64,000 bases of DNA from Malachius bipustulatus (GCA_910589415.1 OU342630.1:744001-808000); one strand, 5' to 3'; positions 22,407 to 33,738 are shown, counted from the first letter of the stretch. The notes: generated by a model not told the origin, from the sequence alone. Translations and numbers: made by a program.

Positions 22407-23130
22407 GTAAGTATACCTACTTCAATTACTTAAGAGATATTAATCGTAAAATAAGTTTTGATAACAAAAGGAAGTTGGACTGAAAATTGTCAAAATTTAT
22501 GAACTGTAAATTAAAACAATAAAATTATCAAAAGGTTTGTTATACCTACACCTTTATATTCATATTCATTGTGCATTCATTTGTTTTTATATTTTAGGCC
22601 AAACGATAGACTTTTTCAAAAAACTTTTTGAAAATTCAAGTACAGAATCACAATGGCCATAATTTAAAATTATTTTGGAGTATAAAGAGTGTCCCATATG
22701 ACTGTGGCATATCAAAGTTATGTTTTTTTAAAAATGGATTGCTCCTATGTTATTGCATTTTTAGATTGTCTGAGAAGAGAAAATAAGATTGGCTTTTACA
22801 GTTGGTATTTAAATTCAGAAGTTTTTGAGTTATAAACAAGTGAAAATCGTCATTTTTCAAGTTCAAGACCCTATACAACGACAAAGGCTGAAGATAGAGA
22901 AAAACGGCTTACATGTCCCTATTTTAACTTTTCATGAACTATCCTATGATGTAGATGAAATTTTAATGCAGGGTGATAAAAAATTTGAAAAATTCTGAGA
23001 TTTCTCCACGTGTCACCAAATAAAAAAATTAAAGGAAGTACAAATGTTTCTATACCATAGGATAGTACATAAAAAGTTAAATTTTTTTTTTTTTTTTTAT
23101 TGAAAATGCACATGCACTGCAGGGAAATCC

Positions 23131-23645
23131 CTATGACGCTCTGGGAGCGGTGCATGAGCGGAGATATCGATTCACGTTGGCCTTGAATCTCTGTAGGTTG
23201 TATACTTCGGGAAACACGCCCTTTGGAATTCTATTCCAAAGTGATGCGGTTCTATACATAAAAGAAGTCTGAAATAGGGTGGTACGAGGTGTAACGAGCT
23301 GAACCTGATACGGATGAGCATCTGCGGCTCGGCGTGTATTTCTGCCCGGTCTTGATCTTGGTGGGATCAAGCGGGCCACGTCTTTTGAACACTTTCCTGG
23401 CTCTTTTCTGAATGGAGTCGAGTAGTCTCAGTGTATGTTTGGGAGCTGAGCTCCAAATATGTGAGCAGTACTCCAAGGATGGTCGGATTTGAGCCTTGTA
23501 TAAGAGGAGAAGCTGTTGTGGTGTATAAAATTTCTTCGTGCGGAAGAGTGTTCCAAGTTTTTGTGAAGCACTCTTCGCCAGACCTGCAACATGATCATGC
23601 CAAGACATGTTCGCTCCAAGGCTCACTCCAAGTAAACGAAGAGAT
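23131..23645 (-). pseudogene. Element B ORF, part 3: C-terminal region
   Basis: Begins LLGVSLGANMSWHDHVAG directly next to the microsatellite tail of element A and continues through YKAQIRPSLEYCSHIW and LLDSIQKRARKVF. A frameshift near 23370 separates this from the last part (HPYQVQLVTPRTTLFQTSF, SLWNRIPKGVFPEVYNLQRF), which ends at 23131. A 3' untranslated region and poly-A follow. Confidence 0.88.
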
Positions 23646-24011
23646 AATAATAATAATAATAATAATTTTTATTTGCCCAACAGATTATGATATCCATTTA
23701 CTGGACAAAACAATGTTTGTTTTCTTAAATACCTATTTAACATTAATAACATATAAAAAAACACAAAAAAACAAAATAATACAGAACTAAGAATTTAAAG
23801 AAATAATGGAAAAAATGAGGACATACGTCCCAATAAATGTCGATTCGATTGACCAGATACACAAGCAATATTATATTACCCAAGTATCATATAGAAATAA
23901 ACTATATTAAATAAATAAAGTACCTATACCACCGTAGCCTAAATAACACAATAATAATACTATATATTATAAATTAAAAAACAACAACAAAAACACCCAG
24001 ATCAAGATTTC
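23646..24011 (-). other. Element A 3' untranslated region with (ATT)n tail
   Basis: AT-rich, non-coding. On the minus strand it ends TTGGGCAAATAAAAATTATT followed by ATT repeats, the usual microsatellite tail of CR1/Jockey-type elements. Confidence 0.8.
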
Positions 24012-26836
24012 TTACCATAAGTTTATAATAGATCTCTTGTAAGAGTTAAATGGTTGAAAAAACACATCACACGAGTGGCTTATTTCATTAAAATAAGAAC
24101 AGGTCTTGAATAATGGTGACTTCAACATCATATTAGTTTTTGGATTTTGTAGCCGAAATAAACACTGAGATCTACTATTATGTTGATTAATAGAGAAATC
24201 AAGGCTCTGTAAGATCATGGAGAGTCAATCAAGCCGTGAAATAGTTTAAACAAAAATATCAGGCAACTGCTTCTGTGTCTGTTGCTAAGAGATTCTAACT
24301 CAAACGTCCGCATAAGGATTTCATATGGGAAGCCATGATATGGGTATCGATGAAATCTCTTGAACCATAAGAATTTGAGAAACTTCCTTTGTACTCTTTC
24401 AAGCATAGAAACTTTATTGTTATACAATGGAAACCATACCATCATTGCATATTCCAACTTAGATCTGACAAAAGAGTAATATAACGTCTTCAAACATTGA
24501 ACACTCTGAAATGATTTAGTGTTGCGAATAATAAATCCAAGCATTCGAATCGACGAAGAAAAGACCTCTATCACGTGCTGAGAAAAGGTCAACTCGGTAT
24601 CGAAGAGTACTCCCAAATCTTTTGTCAAATTCGCACGAGTCAGTTGACTGTCGGCAATAACGTAAGGGAATAAAATTGGATCTTTGATGCGAAAGTATGA
24701 CATTACTTTGCATTTATTGATATTTAAGGATAGTTTATTCCCAGCACACCACTCAATTAGGATATTCAAATCAGTCTGGAGAGCCTCTGCATCAATTATA
24801 GAGAATATCGGACGAAAAATTTTAACATCATCGGCGAACATCAGGATGTTACTGCTTATTTTATTAGGTAGATCATTAATAAATAAGAGGAATAGAAGAG
24901 GGCCAAGATTCGATCCCTGTGGAACACCAGATGATGCAATGTAAACGGATGAATTAAATCCATTATGTGAAACGTAAAGCTGTCTATTGTGAAGATAAGA
25001 ATTAAACAACGAGATTAAACTATTAGACAAGCCGAAATTATTTAATTTTGTAATGATCATCTGGTGGTCAATACGATCGAACGCCTTGGAAAAATCTGTG
25101 TAAACAGCATCAACCTGTCCCCTCCCATCCAATACGTCAGAAACAACCTGAGTAAACTGCACCAGGTTAGTCACAGTAGACCTGTGTTCAACAAATCCAT
25201 GCTGACAGGGTGATATATAACACCGTACATGGTTGAAGATTTGTTTGTATAACATAATCTCAAATATCTTGGAAAATGTTGATAACAATGATATTGGGCG
25301 ATAATTTGAAATGTCGGATTTGTCTCCGCTTTTAAAAACCGGACACACCCTGGTCAATTTCCAACAAGCCGGGAAGGTACCGCGTGTTAAGCACATATTA
25401 AATATAAAAATTAGAGGTTTAACTAAGACTCCTCTCCATCCCTTAACTAAGAAACAGGGGATTTGGTCATGACCGCAGGTTGGAGATGGTTTAATCCCTC
25501 TTAATGCATCAAAATAATCATCTTCAGTGAAACAAGTGATATTTAACGAAGGCATATTTACATCACCTGCATCGTTATTTTCCGATCTAGCAGAGGAAGA
25601 AGCGAGAAATGTGGAGCTAAAAAAGGAAGAAAAAGCATCAACAATCTCCTGGGAGTCTGAAAGTTCATGACCATTAAATTTCATCTTACCTGGTATTCTT
25701 GTAACACCCTTCTTGGAGTTTACAAATGTGAATAGTTGCTTTGGATCGAGTGAAAGTGAATCCTGAACCCTTACCAAATAAGACCTGTAAGAATCTTTAA
25801 TTTGTTTTTTGACTACAGCACGAAGTCTAACAAACTCCAGGTGAAAATGTGCCATACCTGACCTCTTCCAGCACTTAAACATTTGTTCTTTTTTTCGGAG
25901 ATTCATAATAATATCACGATTAAACCAGGGTGGATAATTTCTTCTTTTATTAGTAAAAGAAGGAACATGCTTATCTAAAATGGAATAGAGAATATTATAA
26001 AATTTATCGCATATTATTTCAAGGTCAGAAGATCGACGCAAAACAGACCAGTCAACCTCTAATAGTTCCTCGTAAATGGCTGCGAAGTTTGCCCTCTTAA
26101 AATTATAACGTTTTGTACCGGGGTTTTGGGTAAAATTAAAAGTAGATGTAGATTGGACAGCAACTACAATTAACAAAGCAGGGTGATATGCATCCTCAGT
26201 CAACAATGGATGATGCACATGAGAGACTGTGGCGTCAGAATTAGAAAAAATCAGATCCAGCAGCCTGCCATTGCAATTTAGAACATTATTTACTTGTTTT
26301 AATTTTAAAAAACTGCAAAAATTTGACAATAAAGAATTGAGTTCATAAGTTGCGTTTTGATTGAAATACGGAATATTAAAGTCACCCATAATCAATATGT
26401 TCTTGTGATACTGATGCATTTCTTCAAAATAACCAAGTAAAATCTCAAGATCCTTTGGTTGTGGTGTTCTGCTTATAAAAACGACATAAACAAAATATAC
26501 ATAATTTCCAATGTAACATTTACATCCAACAACATCTATACAAGGTATTGCCTGGTGGAGCATGGTCAGGTCAATAGACACAGCACTAATTGACTTTTTG
26601 ATAGCTAATAAAACACCTCCACCCTTTGACACTCCAACAGTTTTAAAGTCTCTGTCTTTTCTAAATACATTATAATTAGTGATAGAAATGAGCTCTGGAT
26701 CTTCAATTTCACTATCAAGCCACGTTTCAGAAATTCCTATGACGTCATATTCAAAATCACAAGTGGATACAAAAAATTGCTCGCTCTTACCTCTCAGGCT
26801 GCGTACGTTTTGATAGTAGAAAGATATGTGTTCCAA
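24012..26836 (-). pseudogene. Element A ORF2: endonuclease-reverse transcriptase
   Basis: 873 aa are open from MEHISFYYQNVRSLRGKSEQ. The endonuclease shows GISETWLDSEIED, GGGVLLAIKK and ILIMGDFNIPYFNQ; the last motif is LLTEDAYHPALL instead of SDH, so catalysis may be weakened. RT blocks: FPACWKLTRVCPVFKSGDK, NYRPISLLSTFSKIFE, VYTDFSKAFDRIDHQ, GVPQGSNLGPLLFLLFIND and LMFADDVKIF. The frame stops at 24215, but about 65 more family-typical residues (SLDFSINQHNSRSQCLF...) continue in the next frame to 24012. A one-base shift near 24218 has therefore truncated it. Confidence 0.92.
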
Positions 26837-26910
26837 TCTGGTGGGCTGGGTTAGTTTAAATTGCTGACTCCCTTCTTGCTAACCACAATTTGAGGAACGC
26901 CTTTGATGTA

Positions 26911-29183
26911 CAGGGTGGGCCAATTTGGATGTTTCTATAGGAGATCTCGGTAACTATAAGAGCTATGGAAAAATGAATGCCGCATTCTCGATCGCTTTTT
27001 TTGAGAGGAACTCAATGGTGAAAACCGGAACTCGCTATCTTCTTTTGTTTTCGAGCTATAATGAAAAATACGATTTTTCACGATATCGATAAATGTCGAT
27101 ATCTTTCTTGGTTTTCAAGCTAGAGAAAAGATATTTGCACATTCTTAAGGCACTTTTTTGAGTAAAATAGAATGGCCTCAACAGATTTTGAGTATCTTTT
27201 TTCATTTTTCGGTTATACCATAAAGTTGTATTTTTTTAAATGGAAGTCATAGTGGGCCATGAACTAATTAAATAGAGTACTTTTTTCTCTTTGCAACGAT
27301 ATATAACACGTGTGTTAAAAATTTATGAAAAGTTACATTTTTCAAAATAAATTGAATTTATCTAGCTACCTGAGATATTTTATTTTTATTTTGACTAGTC
27401 ACCTAAAGTGGCGTGAATGTCATTTAGAAAATTATGCGACAACGACTGTCAAAGCCAGTTTACGCAGTTTTTGAGTTAGAAAGTGCTCGTTTCACTTGCA
27501 AAATGGCAAATTTGGTTTATGAAAACTACGAAAAGTATGATATGTTAGAGTGCTTTATTCAAAGTAACAGCAATTCTGATATTGCATCCGAAACATACTT
27601 CAATCGTTATCCAGAGAGGAGACAGCCCCACAAATCTATTTTTGAGAGGTTGAAGGCAAATATTATCAATCACGGGTCATTCAAGAAGCCTAGGCCGAAA
27701 AACTATCTTATTGGTGATGCCGAAGAAACTGCCATTAATGTAATTGGAGCCGTAGTTGCCAATCCTTCTATTTCAAGTCGCCAAATTGAAGCAGAGTCAG
27801 GGATCTCAAGACACTTTAATAGGCGTAACGAACACTTCTGGTCTGACGTCAACCCCCACCGCACCGTCGATGTTCAATATCAGGGACGCTTTGGTTTTAG
27901 TGTCTGGTGTGCCCTACTTGGCAATCGTATATTGGTCTATCACATCTACCAAGAAAATTCAAATGGGGACCGGTACTATGAAAATTCTTAACGAACATAT
28001 AATCGAAGAATTCTTGGACAATTTACCCTTGGCTGAGAGAAGAGATTTATTCTTCCAACAGGACGGTGCGCCACCACACAAAACGAGAAGGGTTTCGGAC
28101 TTGTTAAATACAAATTTTGGGGATAATTGGATTGGTAGTCAAGGACCAGTGAGGTGGCCACCACGGTCACCTGACCTTACACCTATGGATTTCTTCTTTT
28201 GGGGATTTGTGAAAAACACTTTATATAAGAGAACCAGCAACGATATCGACGAACTAAGACAAAATTTTATAGAATGTGTGAACTCCATTTCAAATGTCCA
28301 TATTTATAACGCGGATCAAGCTGTTACGCAAAGGTGTGATCTCTGTGTTAATAATAATGGATATCAGTTCGAACACTTACTTTGATCAGGATTAGGTTTA
28401 GATTTGAATAGTTCATTGTTTTTTGCTGTAATTTTTATTGTTATATTTATTTGTTGACATTAATTTGTTGATTTGTCTCTCTTTCTCAATATCAGATGAT
28501 ATAAATAACAGAATTGTTACTATTTTGCATAAAGCAATCTAACATACCATATAAAAAGTTTCATTGGTCAACAGCCAAATTTTACTTTTTTCAAAGCGGA
28601 ACAGTCACTTTCTAACTCAAAAATGTAAGAGAACTAACTTTGACAGGCGTCTGCATATACTATTCTAAATGACTTTCACGCCCACTTAGGTGACTAGTCA
28701 AAATAAAAATAAAAAATCTCAGGTAGCTAGATAAATTCAATTTATTTTGAAAAATGTAACTTTTCATAAATTTTTAACACACATGTTATATATCGTTGCA
28801 AAGAGAAAAAAAAAAACTCTATTTAATTAGTTCATGGCCCACTATGACTTCCATTTAAAAAAATACAACTTTATGGTAAAACCGAAAAATGAAAAAATAT
28901 ATTCAAAATCCGTTGAGGTCATTCCATTCTACTCAAAAGAGTGCCTGAAGAATGTGCAAATATCGTTTCTCTAACTTGAAAACCAAGAAAGATATCGACA
29001 TTTATCGATATCGTGAAAAATCGTATTTTTCATTATAGCTCGAAAACAAAAGAAGATAGCGAGTTCCGGTTTTCACCATTGAGTTCCTCTCAAAAAAAGC
29101 GATCGAGAATGCGCCATTCATTTTTCCATAGCTCTTATAGTTACCGAGATCTCCTATAGAAACATCCAAATTGGCCCACCCTG
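26911..29183 (+). mobile_element. DD41D mariner-like transposon with ~0.6 kb inverted repeats
   Basis: The ends start CAGGGTGGGCCAATTTGGAT and are mirrored, with TA duplications at 26909-26910 and 29184-29185. The inverted repeats extend about 590 bp on each side (to about 27500 and from about 28590), right up to the transposase start codon, which is unusually long for mariner-type elements. The 2273-bp element interrupts ORF1 of element A. Confidence 0.92.
27503..28385 (+). pseudogene. DD41D transposase, deleted and frameshifted
   Basis: Starts MANLVYENYEKYDMLECFIQ with a DUF4817-like helix-turn-helix (QSNSNSDIASETYFNRYPER, QPHKSIFERLKANII). After SSRQIEAESGISRH the sequence jumps to FNRRNEHFWSDVNPH, so roughly 70 residues holding the first catalytic Asp are missing. 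A frameshift near 27985 separates GDRYYEN from ILNEHIIEEFLDN. The second and third Asp are present (LFFQQDGAPPH, PDLTPMDFFFWG) with 41 residues between them. It cannot be active but shows the family of the terminal sequences. Confidence 0.9.
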
Positions 29184-29185
29184 TA

Positions 29186-29986
29186 CCTGATGACAAGATT
29201 ACTCTCCCCAGCATCAACACGAGATCGTAGTTCCTCCTTAAGCTCTCTGTAATATTTGTTTTGTTTGGGAGTGCGGTCAGAGGACACACGCACAGCACCA
29301 AACTCGGGATGAGTTTGGAGAGAAGAACGCAACCTCCCAACAGCTTTAAGAACAGAAAATACACGTATCTCATCTGGGAAGGTAACACGTAATGGTCTGG
29401 GAGTTTGACGATCAACATTGTTACGTCCCAACCGGAAGGTCCGCAAGGTAGGGGATCCATCCACAGCTAATGAAGGTGAACTGCTACTACTCCGGGAAAC
29501 AAACTGCAAGAAACCTTCAACAAAACAATTGTCGTGCTCTCGGGAGCTCTGGCTCGTGGCGTTTGCTGAGTCCTCAGGTACCCCATAGAAAATAATATTC
29601 CTGCGGCGTCTCTGATGGTCTGCCACTTCCTCCACAATCTCCTCAAAGTCGAGTGCAGGAGATTCATGATCAGAAATTTTCTTCTTTAGATTTTCCACTA
29701 CGGCAACAAGTGATTTGATAGTAGCATTCAACTCTGGTATCATCTTACAGGCACTACATGTGATGGGAGCTGTGGAAAGATCAGACTCGCGGGGGGCAGA
29801 ATTAGCTGCACTCTGCAAGCAAATATCGCACCTCCACTGAAGGCCTGGAGTTGCCTTCATCAGATCAATCAGTTGCTTATTCACTCCAATACATTTAATG
29901 TGATAAAAGAGAGTACATGTTGAGCATTTAATCGTTGGTATTGTCGGTGTTACCGCACCACTACATTTATTGCACAAGCAGACCAT
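29186..29986 (-). pseudogene. Element A ORF1 (PHD finger, RRM-like), split near its 3' end
   Basis: The likely start is the Met at 29986 (MVCLCNKCSGAV). Cys/His pairs at CNKC, CSTC, YHIKC and WRCDIC make a PHD-like finger in the first 65 residues. A coiled-coil-like stretch follows (LNATIKSLVAVVENLKKKI), then an RRM-like region with RRRNIIFYGVPED and LRVTF, as in L1/CR1-type ORF1 proteins. The last codons lie on the other side of the transposon at 26852-26908. Removing it with one TA restores the frame to a TAA at 26852-26854, 15 bp before the ORF2 start. The product would be an RNA-binding chaperone. Confidence 0.88.
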
Positions 29987-30315
29987 TCTCGGAAAAAGTA
30001 TACAATCCGGAAACAGTGAGTAAAGCGAAGAATTAATTATACTCTCCTTTAACGTACGTACTGGTACCAAGGCAGATAACACTATCTTGAACTTAAAAGA
30101 TAGAACTAAATGCAACCAAATCAAGCCACTGCACCACTAAACTTTAATCCAAAACTATCGGAAAATGTTACGTTATGCAGTCAAGACAACTGCAAGATGA
30201 GATCCAGCACCTTTCTATCTTGAAATCGATATATTTCTAACATTTATACCTACAGTAGCTTCAGTAAATTAACAAATATACGCGGAGCAAGAAAATACAA
30301 TTCAATACGTTCTGT

Positions 30316-30966
30316 TCATTTTTTCAGTTTATGAGATGACGCTGGGGTAAGAGAGTGTCCCGCCATCATCATATCTGGCTCCAAAACGTTGGTCTTTTTG
30401 GAGAAGATGGCTGCTTGGGTTTTTCCAGCATTAAATTGGACTTGGTTTCTATCGCCCCAAGTTAGAATGTTTTGCAAGTCATTATTAAGTATGGCAACTT
30501 CTTGCTCCCTGCGAGTCTGTGCGTCGATGGCAGATGTTCGCGCATCTAACGTATAAGAAGATATGAGGGTACTGTCGTCGGCAAAACTGTATATTGGATT
30601 TTTTGTTGTTTCAAGCAAGTCGTTTATAAATATTAGAAAGAGAGTCGGGGATAAAATGGATCCCTGAGGCACACCGGCATTGATTGAAAATGTTTCAGAA
30701 AGAACTCCATCGACTGCCACCTGCAATGAACGATCTCCGAGATAACTCGCAAGCCACAAGCAGAATTTCTCGGGCATGCCGTAGGCCTGCAGTTTTGCCA
30801 ACAGTCCATCATGCCAAACACGGTCGAAAGCTCTAGAAATATCAAGCGCAACCCCTCGAGACTCCCCATGGTGCTCGATTGCGCTGTTACACAACTCGGT
30901 GACGTAAGTGAGGAGGTCACCAGTTGACCTCTGTTTGCGGAATCCGTATTGGCGGTCGCTGATTAT
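30316..30966 (-). pseudogene. Element B ORF, part 2: RT core
   Basis: Contains DRQYGFRKQRSTGDLL, VALDISRAFDRVWHDGLL (first catalytic Asp), NAGVPQGSILSPTLFLIFIN and IYSFADDSTLI (the RT FADD box). It stops at the boundary with element A, after SLTPASSHKLK. The next residues of the same protein (LRLLGVSLGANMSW) are found 6.7 kb away at 23640 and lower, which proves the interruption. Confidence 0.9.
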
Positions 30967-30980
30967 ATTAGCTCCTTCCT

Positions 30981-31040
30981 ATTATATATATATATATACT
31001 ATTCCTATTATATATTATACTACTATATATATAAGTATTT
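30981..31040. repeat. TA-rich microsatellite inside the RT gene of element B
   Basis: TATATATATATA and ATTATATATTATACTACTATATATAT interrupt the RT between HLLKYL and the downstream DRQYGFRKQRSTGD block. This breaks the frame, so the expansion postdates insertion or marks an inactive copy. Confidence 0.85.
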
Positions 31041-32771
31041 TAAAAGATGTTGGTTAATAGCTTTCTCCATAATCTTGGATATTACTGAAAGCAGTGCCAC
31101 TGGTCGATAGTTACTTGGTATAGTCTTTTTGCCTTTCTTGGGAATAGGTTGGATCCGTGCACATTTCCAGCAAGAAGGAAATATTCCCTTTTTATACGAC
31201 AAGTTGAAAAGTCGGCAGAAAACAGATGACAGCTCAGTGGCGCATTTTTTTAGTACGATAACAGGTACGTCATCGGGCCCAGAAGCTTTGTTTGGGTCTA
31301 AGGCTAACATAATGCTCTTTATGACCCGCTGTCGGGAAACAATGTCTGACATTTTGGTCTCCACGGAAGGGATCATTGGCGGAGTTCTTCCATGAAAGTC
31401 GACGGAAGAGTATGAAGAAAAGACTCCCGCCAACAAGTTCACCTTCTCAGTAGCCGTGGATGCGATAGTCCCATCTGTCCGTGTAAGTGGCGGAATCGTG
31501 GATCTGGTGAAGTTCTGGCTGACTGCCTTAGTTACAGACCAAAAAGATTTCGAACCGTTAGGGCAGGAGAGAAGTTTGTTCCTAATTCTTTGGTTGTGAG
31601 TTTCCTTGGTTTGATCTATTATTTCTTTGCATCTGTTTCGAGCAAGGATGAAATTTTGGTGGTTTATGCTGTCGGGGCTCTCTCGCCATTGGCGAAAAGC
31701 CAGTTGTTTGGAGGCGACAGCTTCCTTGCATCTTTTGTTGAACCAAGGTTTGCTGTTTGAGGGCTGTTTTTTTGAAAAGGGAATGTAGGCTTCCATGCCT
31801 GTTAGGATGACTTGAGCAACTTCCCTAGCACAAACAGATGGATCATTAGAGCCGAAACAAACACTCCTCCATGGAAAATCTCGATAATATTCCCTGAGTT
31901 CTTCCCATTTAGCAGATCTATAGTGCCAGACTACACGAGGTTTACTTGCTTCTTTAACACTAGTAATTGGTAGGACACAAGATGTTGAGACTAGTTTATG
32001 GTCTGAGGAACCTAGTGGGGCTTTCACCGTAATAGTATACATTTGAGGGTTCGTGGTCAAAAACAGATCCAACAAGCTAGCGAATTCTCCCTCGCGATCG
32101 GGAATGCGTGTTGGTTCATCAACGAGCTGGGTAAAACCACAGCTGATCGCAAATGATTCCGCTTCACGGCCTTCTTCGTCAGTTAAGTTTGAGTATTTAA
32201 GCCAGTTGATGTTATGGACATTAAAATCACCCAAGATGGATATCTCAGCTTTGGGGTAGTTTATCTGTATGAATTCAACAGTTTTTATGAGGGACAAAAA
32301 AAGTGTCCTATACTGTGTATCGCTAGGTGGTCGGTATAAACAACAGATAAATCTCGTTGTTTGTCTGTCCGTTATCCTAAGCCACATGACGTCGAAGTCA
32401 TGGGGCTCAAAGACTTCCTCACGCTGGCAGGAGAGGTCACTTCTGACAAAAATGCCAATTCCGAAGTTATGTCTAAATCGGGAATGAAAGTCATATCCTG
32501 GATAAAGATAATTAACTGTGATTGATGACGCTTGGACTTTTGTTTCGCACAGTGCTAGAATGTGAGGTTTATTTGCCTGAAGATGTTGATGTACTGAATT
32601 GATATTCGTGTTTGAACCTCTAATGTTACAAAAGTCGACTATAAATTTTTCCATTCTGGAGGTGTTATTATTCTTTCTCTTGCATGAATGTGTCCCTGGA
32701 TTAGCCCCCGCCCGGAGATCCGAATGGGGGGTCATTTTAACTCCGGAAAATTTTAACCCCGGGAACGCCAT
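31023..32771 (-). pseudogene. Element B ORF, part 1: endonuclease and RT start
   Basis: The open frame starts at 32771, but MEKFIVDFCNIRGSN at 32654 looks more like a natural start. The endonuclease has LCETKVQ, SILGDFNVHNINWL and GSSDHKLVST, giving the Glu, Asp-Asn and Asp-His catalytic positions. A linker with KPWFNKRCKEAVASKQ follows, then the first RT blocks (PNKASGPDDVPVIVLK, FPSCWKCARIQPIPKKG, NYRPVALLSVISKIMEK). The frame ends in a TA-rich microsatellite after HLLKYL. Confidence 0.88.
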
Positions 32772-33372
32772 CCATGCATATTAATTGTTTCCTACCCCAA
32801 GGACCGGAATCTCTGGCACAGCAACGAAACGTCAGCTCTTTAAAGCAACTTCACGCCGCCTAAGCCAGAAAGATGGTATCGCACCGGGCGAGGCTGTGTG
32901 GGTTCTATGTCCTCTACCATCTGGTTTGCTAGTTTTGGTCAGCCCCGGAGTATTTAATTTCCCCGGTGTCATCTATATGGACGACCTTCCCCTATCCGCC
33001 ACCCGGGGAGGCTCCCGATGGGGGACTAGCAACCCCGACACGTTGAAATAGGGACATGTAAGCCGTTTTTCTCTATCTTGAACCGTTTTCGTCGTACAGG
33101 GCCGTGAACTTGAAAAATGACGATTTTCACTTGTTTATAATTCAAAAACTTCTGAATTTAAACATCAACTGTAAAAGCCAATCTTATTTTCTCTTCTCAG
33201 ACAATCTAAAAATGCAATAACATAGGAGCATTCCATTTTAAAAAAACATAACTTTGATATGCCACTGTCATATGGGACACTGTGTATACTCCAAAATAAT
33301 TTTAAATTATGGCCATTGTGATTCTGTGCTTGAATTTGCAAAATTTTTTGGGAAAAAATTTATCATTTCGCC

Positions 33373-33676
33373 TACAGAGACCGCTTCGAATAAGCTGGGA
33401 CACCATATTTATATCCTATATTTCTTTAAAATATTCCCTTTTAAATAATTAACTTATGATTATGATTAAATATAGCATAAATCTCCACCTCCACCTTTAA
33501 CCGAATATCAGAAATAGCCATAAAAGCAATGTGTACAAAAAATTATTTACTTATTTCTAACAATAAAATAGATATGAGCAATCTCATATGTAATATCTGA
33601 TCCACGTGACGTCACAAGACCGGAACGCAGCCTGCGCGTCATCGTCTATCGGCATACCGTGTATATGTGTATCGTG
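33373..33676 (+). other. Right end of the P-like element, non-coding
   Basis: Contains no P transposase C-terminus. The subterminal box CCACGTGACGTCAC lies at about 33602-33615 and the terminal 31 bp at 33646-33676. Confidence 0.6.
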
Positions 33677-33738
33677 GGTAACCCCATCCCATACTTCATT
33701 GTAACCATCAATACGACAATGAGTTATATTTTGCACGT

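Larger units (their letters stand above)
23646..30315 (-). mobile_element. Non-LTR retrotransposon A (CR1/Jockey-like, two ORFs)
   Basis: On the minus strand: about 330 bp of 5' leader (30315-29987), ORF1 with a PHD-type finger, ORF2 with endonuclease and RT, a 3' untranslated region, and an (ATT)n tail at about 23646-23675. It is inserted in the RT gene of element B and is itself split by a DD41D transposon at 26911-29183. I found no clear target duplication, as is common for CR1-type elements. Confidence 0.9.
23082..33041 (-). mobile_element. Non-LTR retrotransposon B (single ORF, poly-A tail), split by element A
   Basis: Read on the minus strand: 5' end near 33041, endonuclease and first half of RT at 31023-32771, the rest of RT at 30316-30966, then element A, then the C-terminal part at 23131-23645. 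It ends with AATAAA and 17 A (23082-23098). A short duplication of the type GTTAAAT/GTTGAAAT flanks it. About 400 bp of leader precede the ORF and no ORF1 is seen. The clade is not assigned; the C-terminal region with LLDSIQKRA and LWNRIP is common in insect non-LTR elements. Confidence 0.85.
22597..33372. mobile_element. Palindromic TA element split by non-LTR element B
   Basis: The left arm 22597-22930 (GGCCAAACGATAGAC... to ...CATGTCCCTATTT) is the reverse complement of 33046-33372, and TA flanks both ends (22595-22596, 33373-33374). The 22930-23081 segment is itself mirrored (ACTTTTCATGAACTATCC against GGATAGTACATAAAAAGT). Without the insertion the element would be about 800 bp and nearly fully palindromic. 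No transposase. Confidence 0.82.
20810..33676 (+). mobile_element. P-like DNA transposon containing four further insertions
   Basis: The two ends carry a perfect 31-bp inverted repeat starting CACGATACACATATACACGG, and the element is flanked by a perfect 8-bp duplication GGTAACCC (20802-20809 and 33677-33684). A 31-bp repeat and 8-bp duplication are the hallmarks of P elements, and a THAP exon lies inside (22252). TGACGTCA boxes sit 62-63 bp from each end, similar in placement logic to the internal inverted repeats of P. Without the nested elements it would be about 2.1 kb (20810-22596 plus 33373-33676). I see no P transposase core, so it is a deleted copy. A hAT element would also give 8 bp but normally lacks THAP and this end structure. 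Confidence 0.75.

Noticed and set aside
20810..33676. Assignment of the 8-bp-duplication element to hAT
   Set aside because: Possible from duplication size alone, but the 31-bp perfect inverted repeat, subterminal boxes and THAP exon fit P better. Not excluded.
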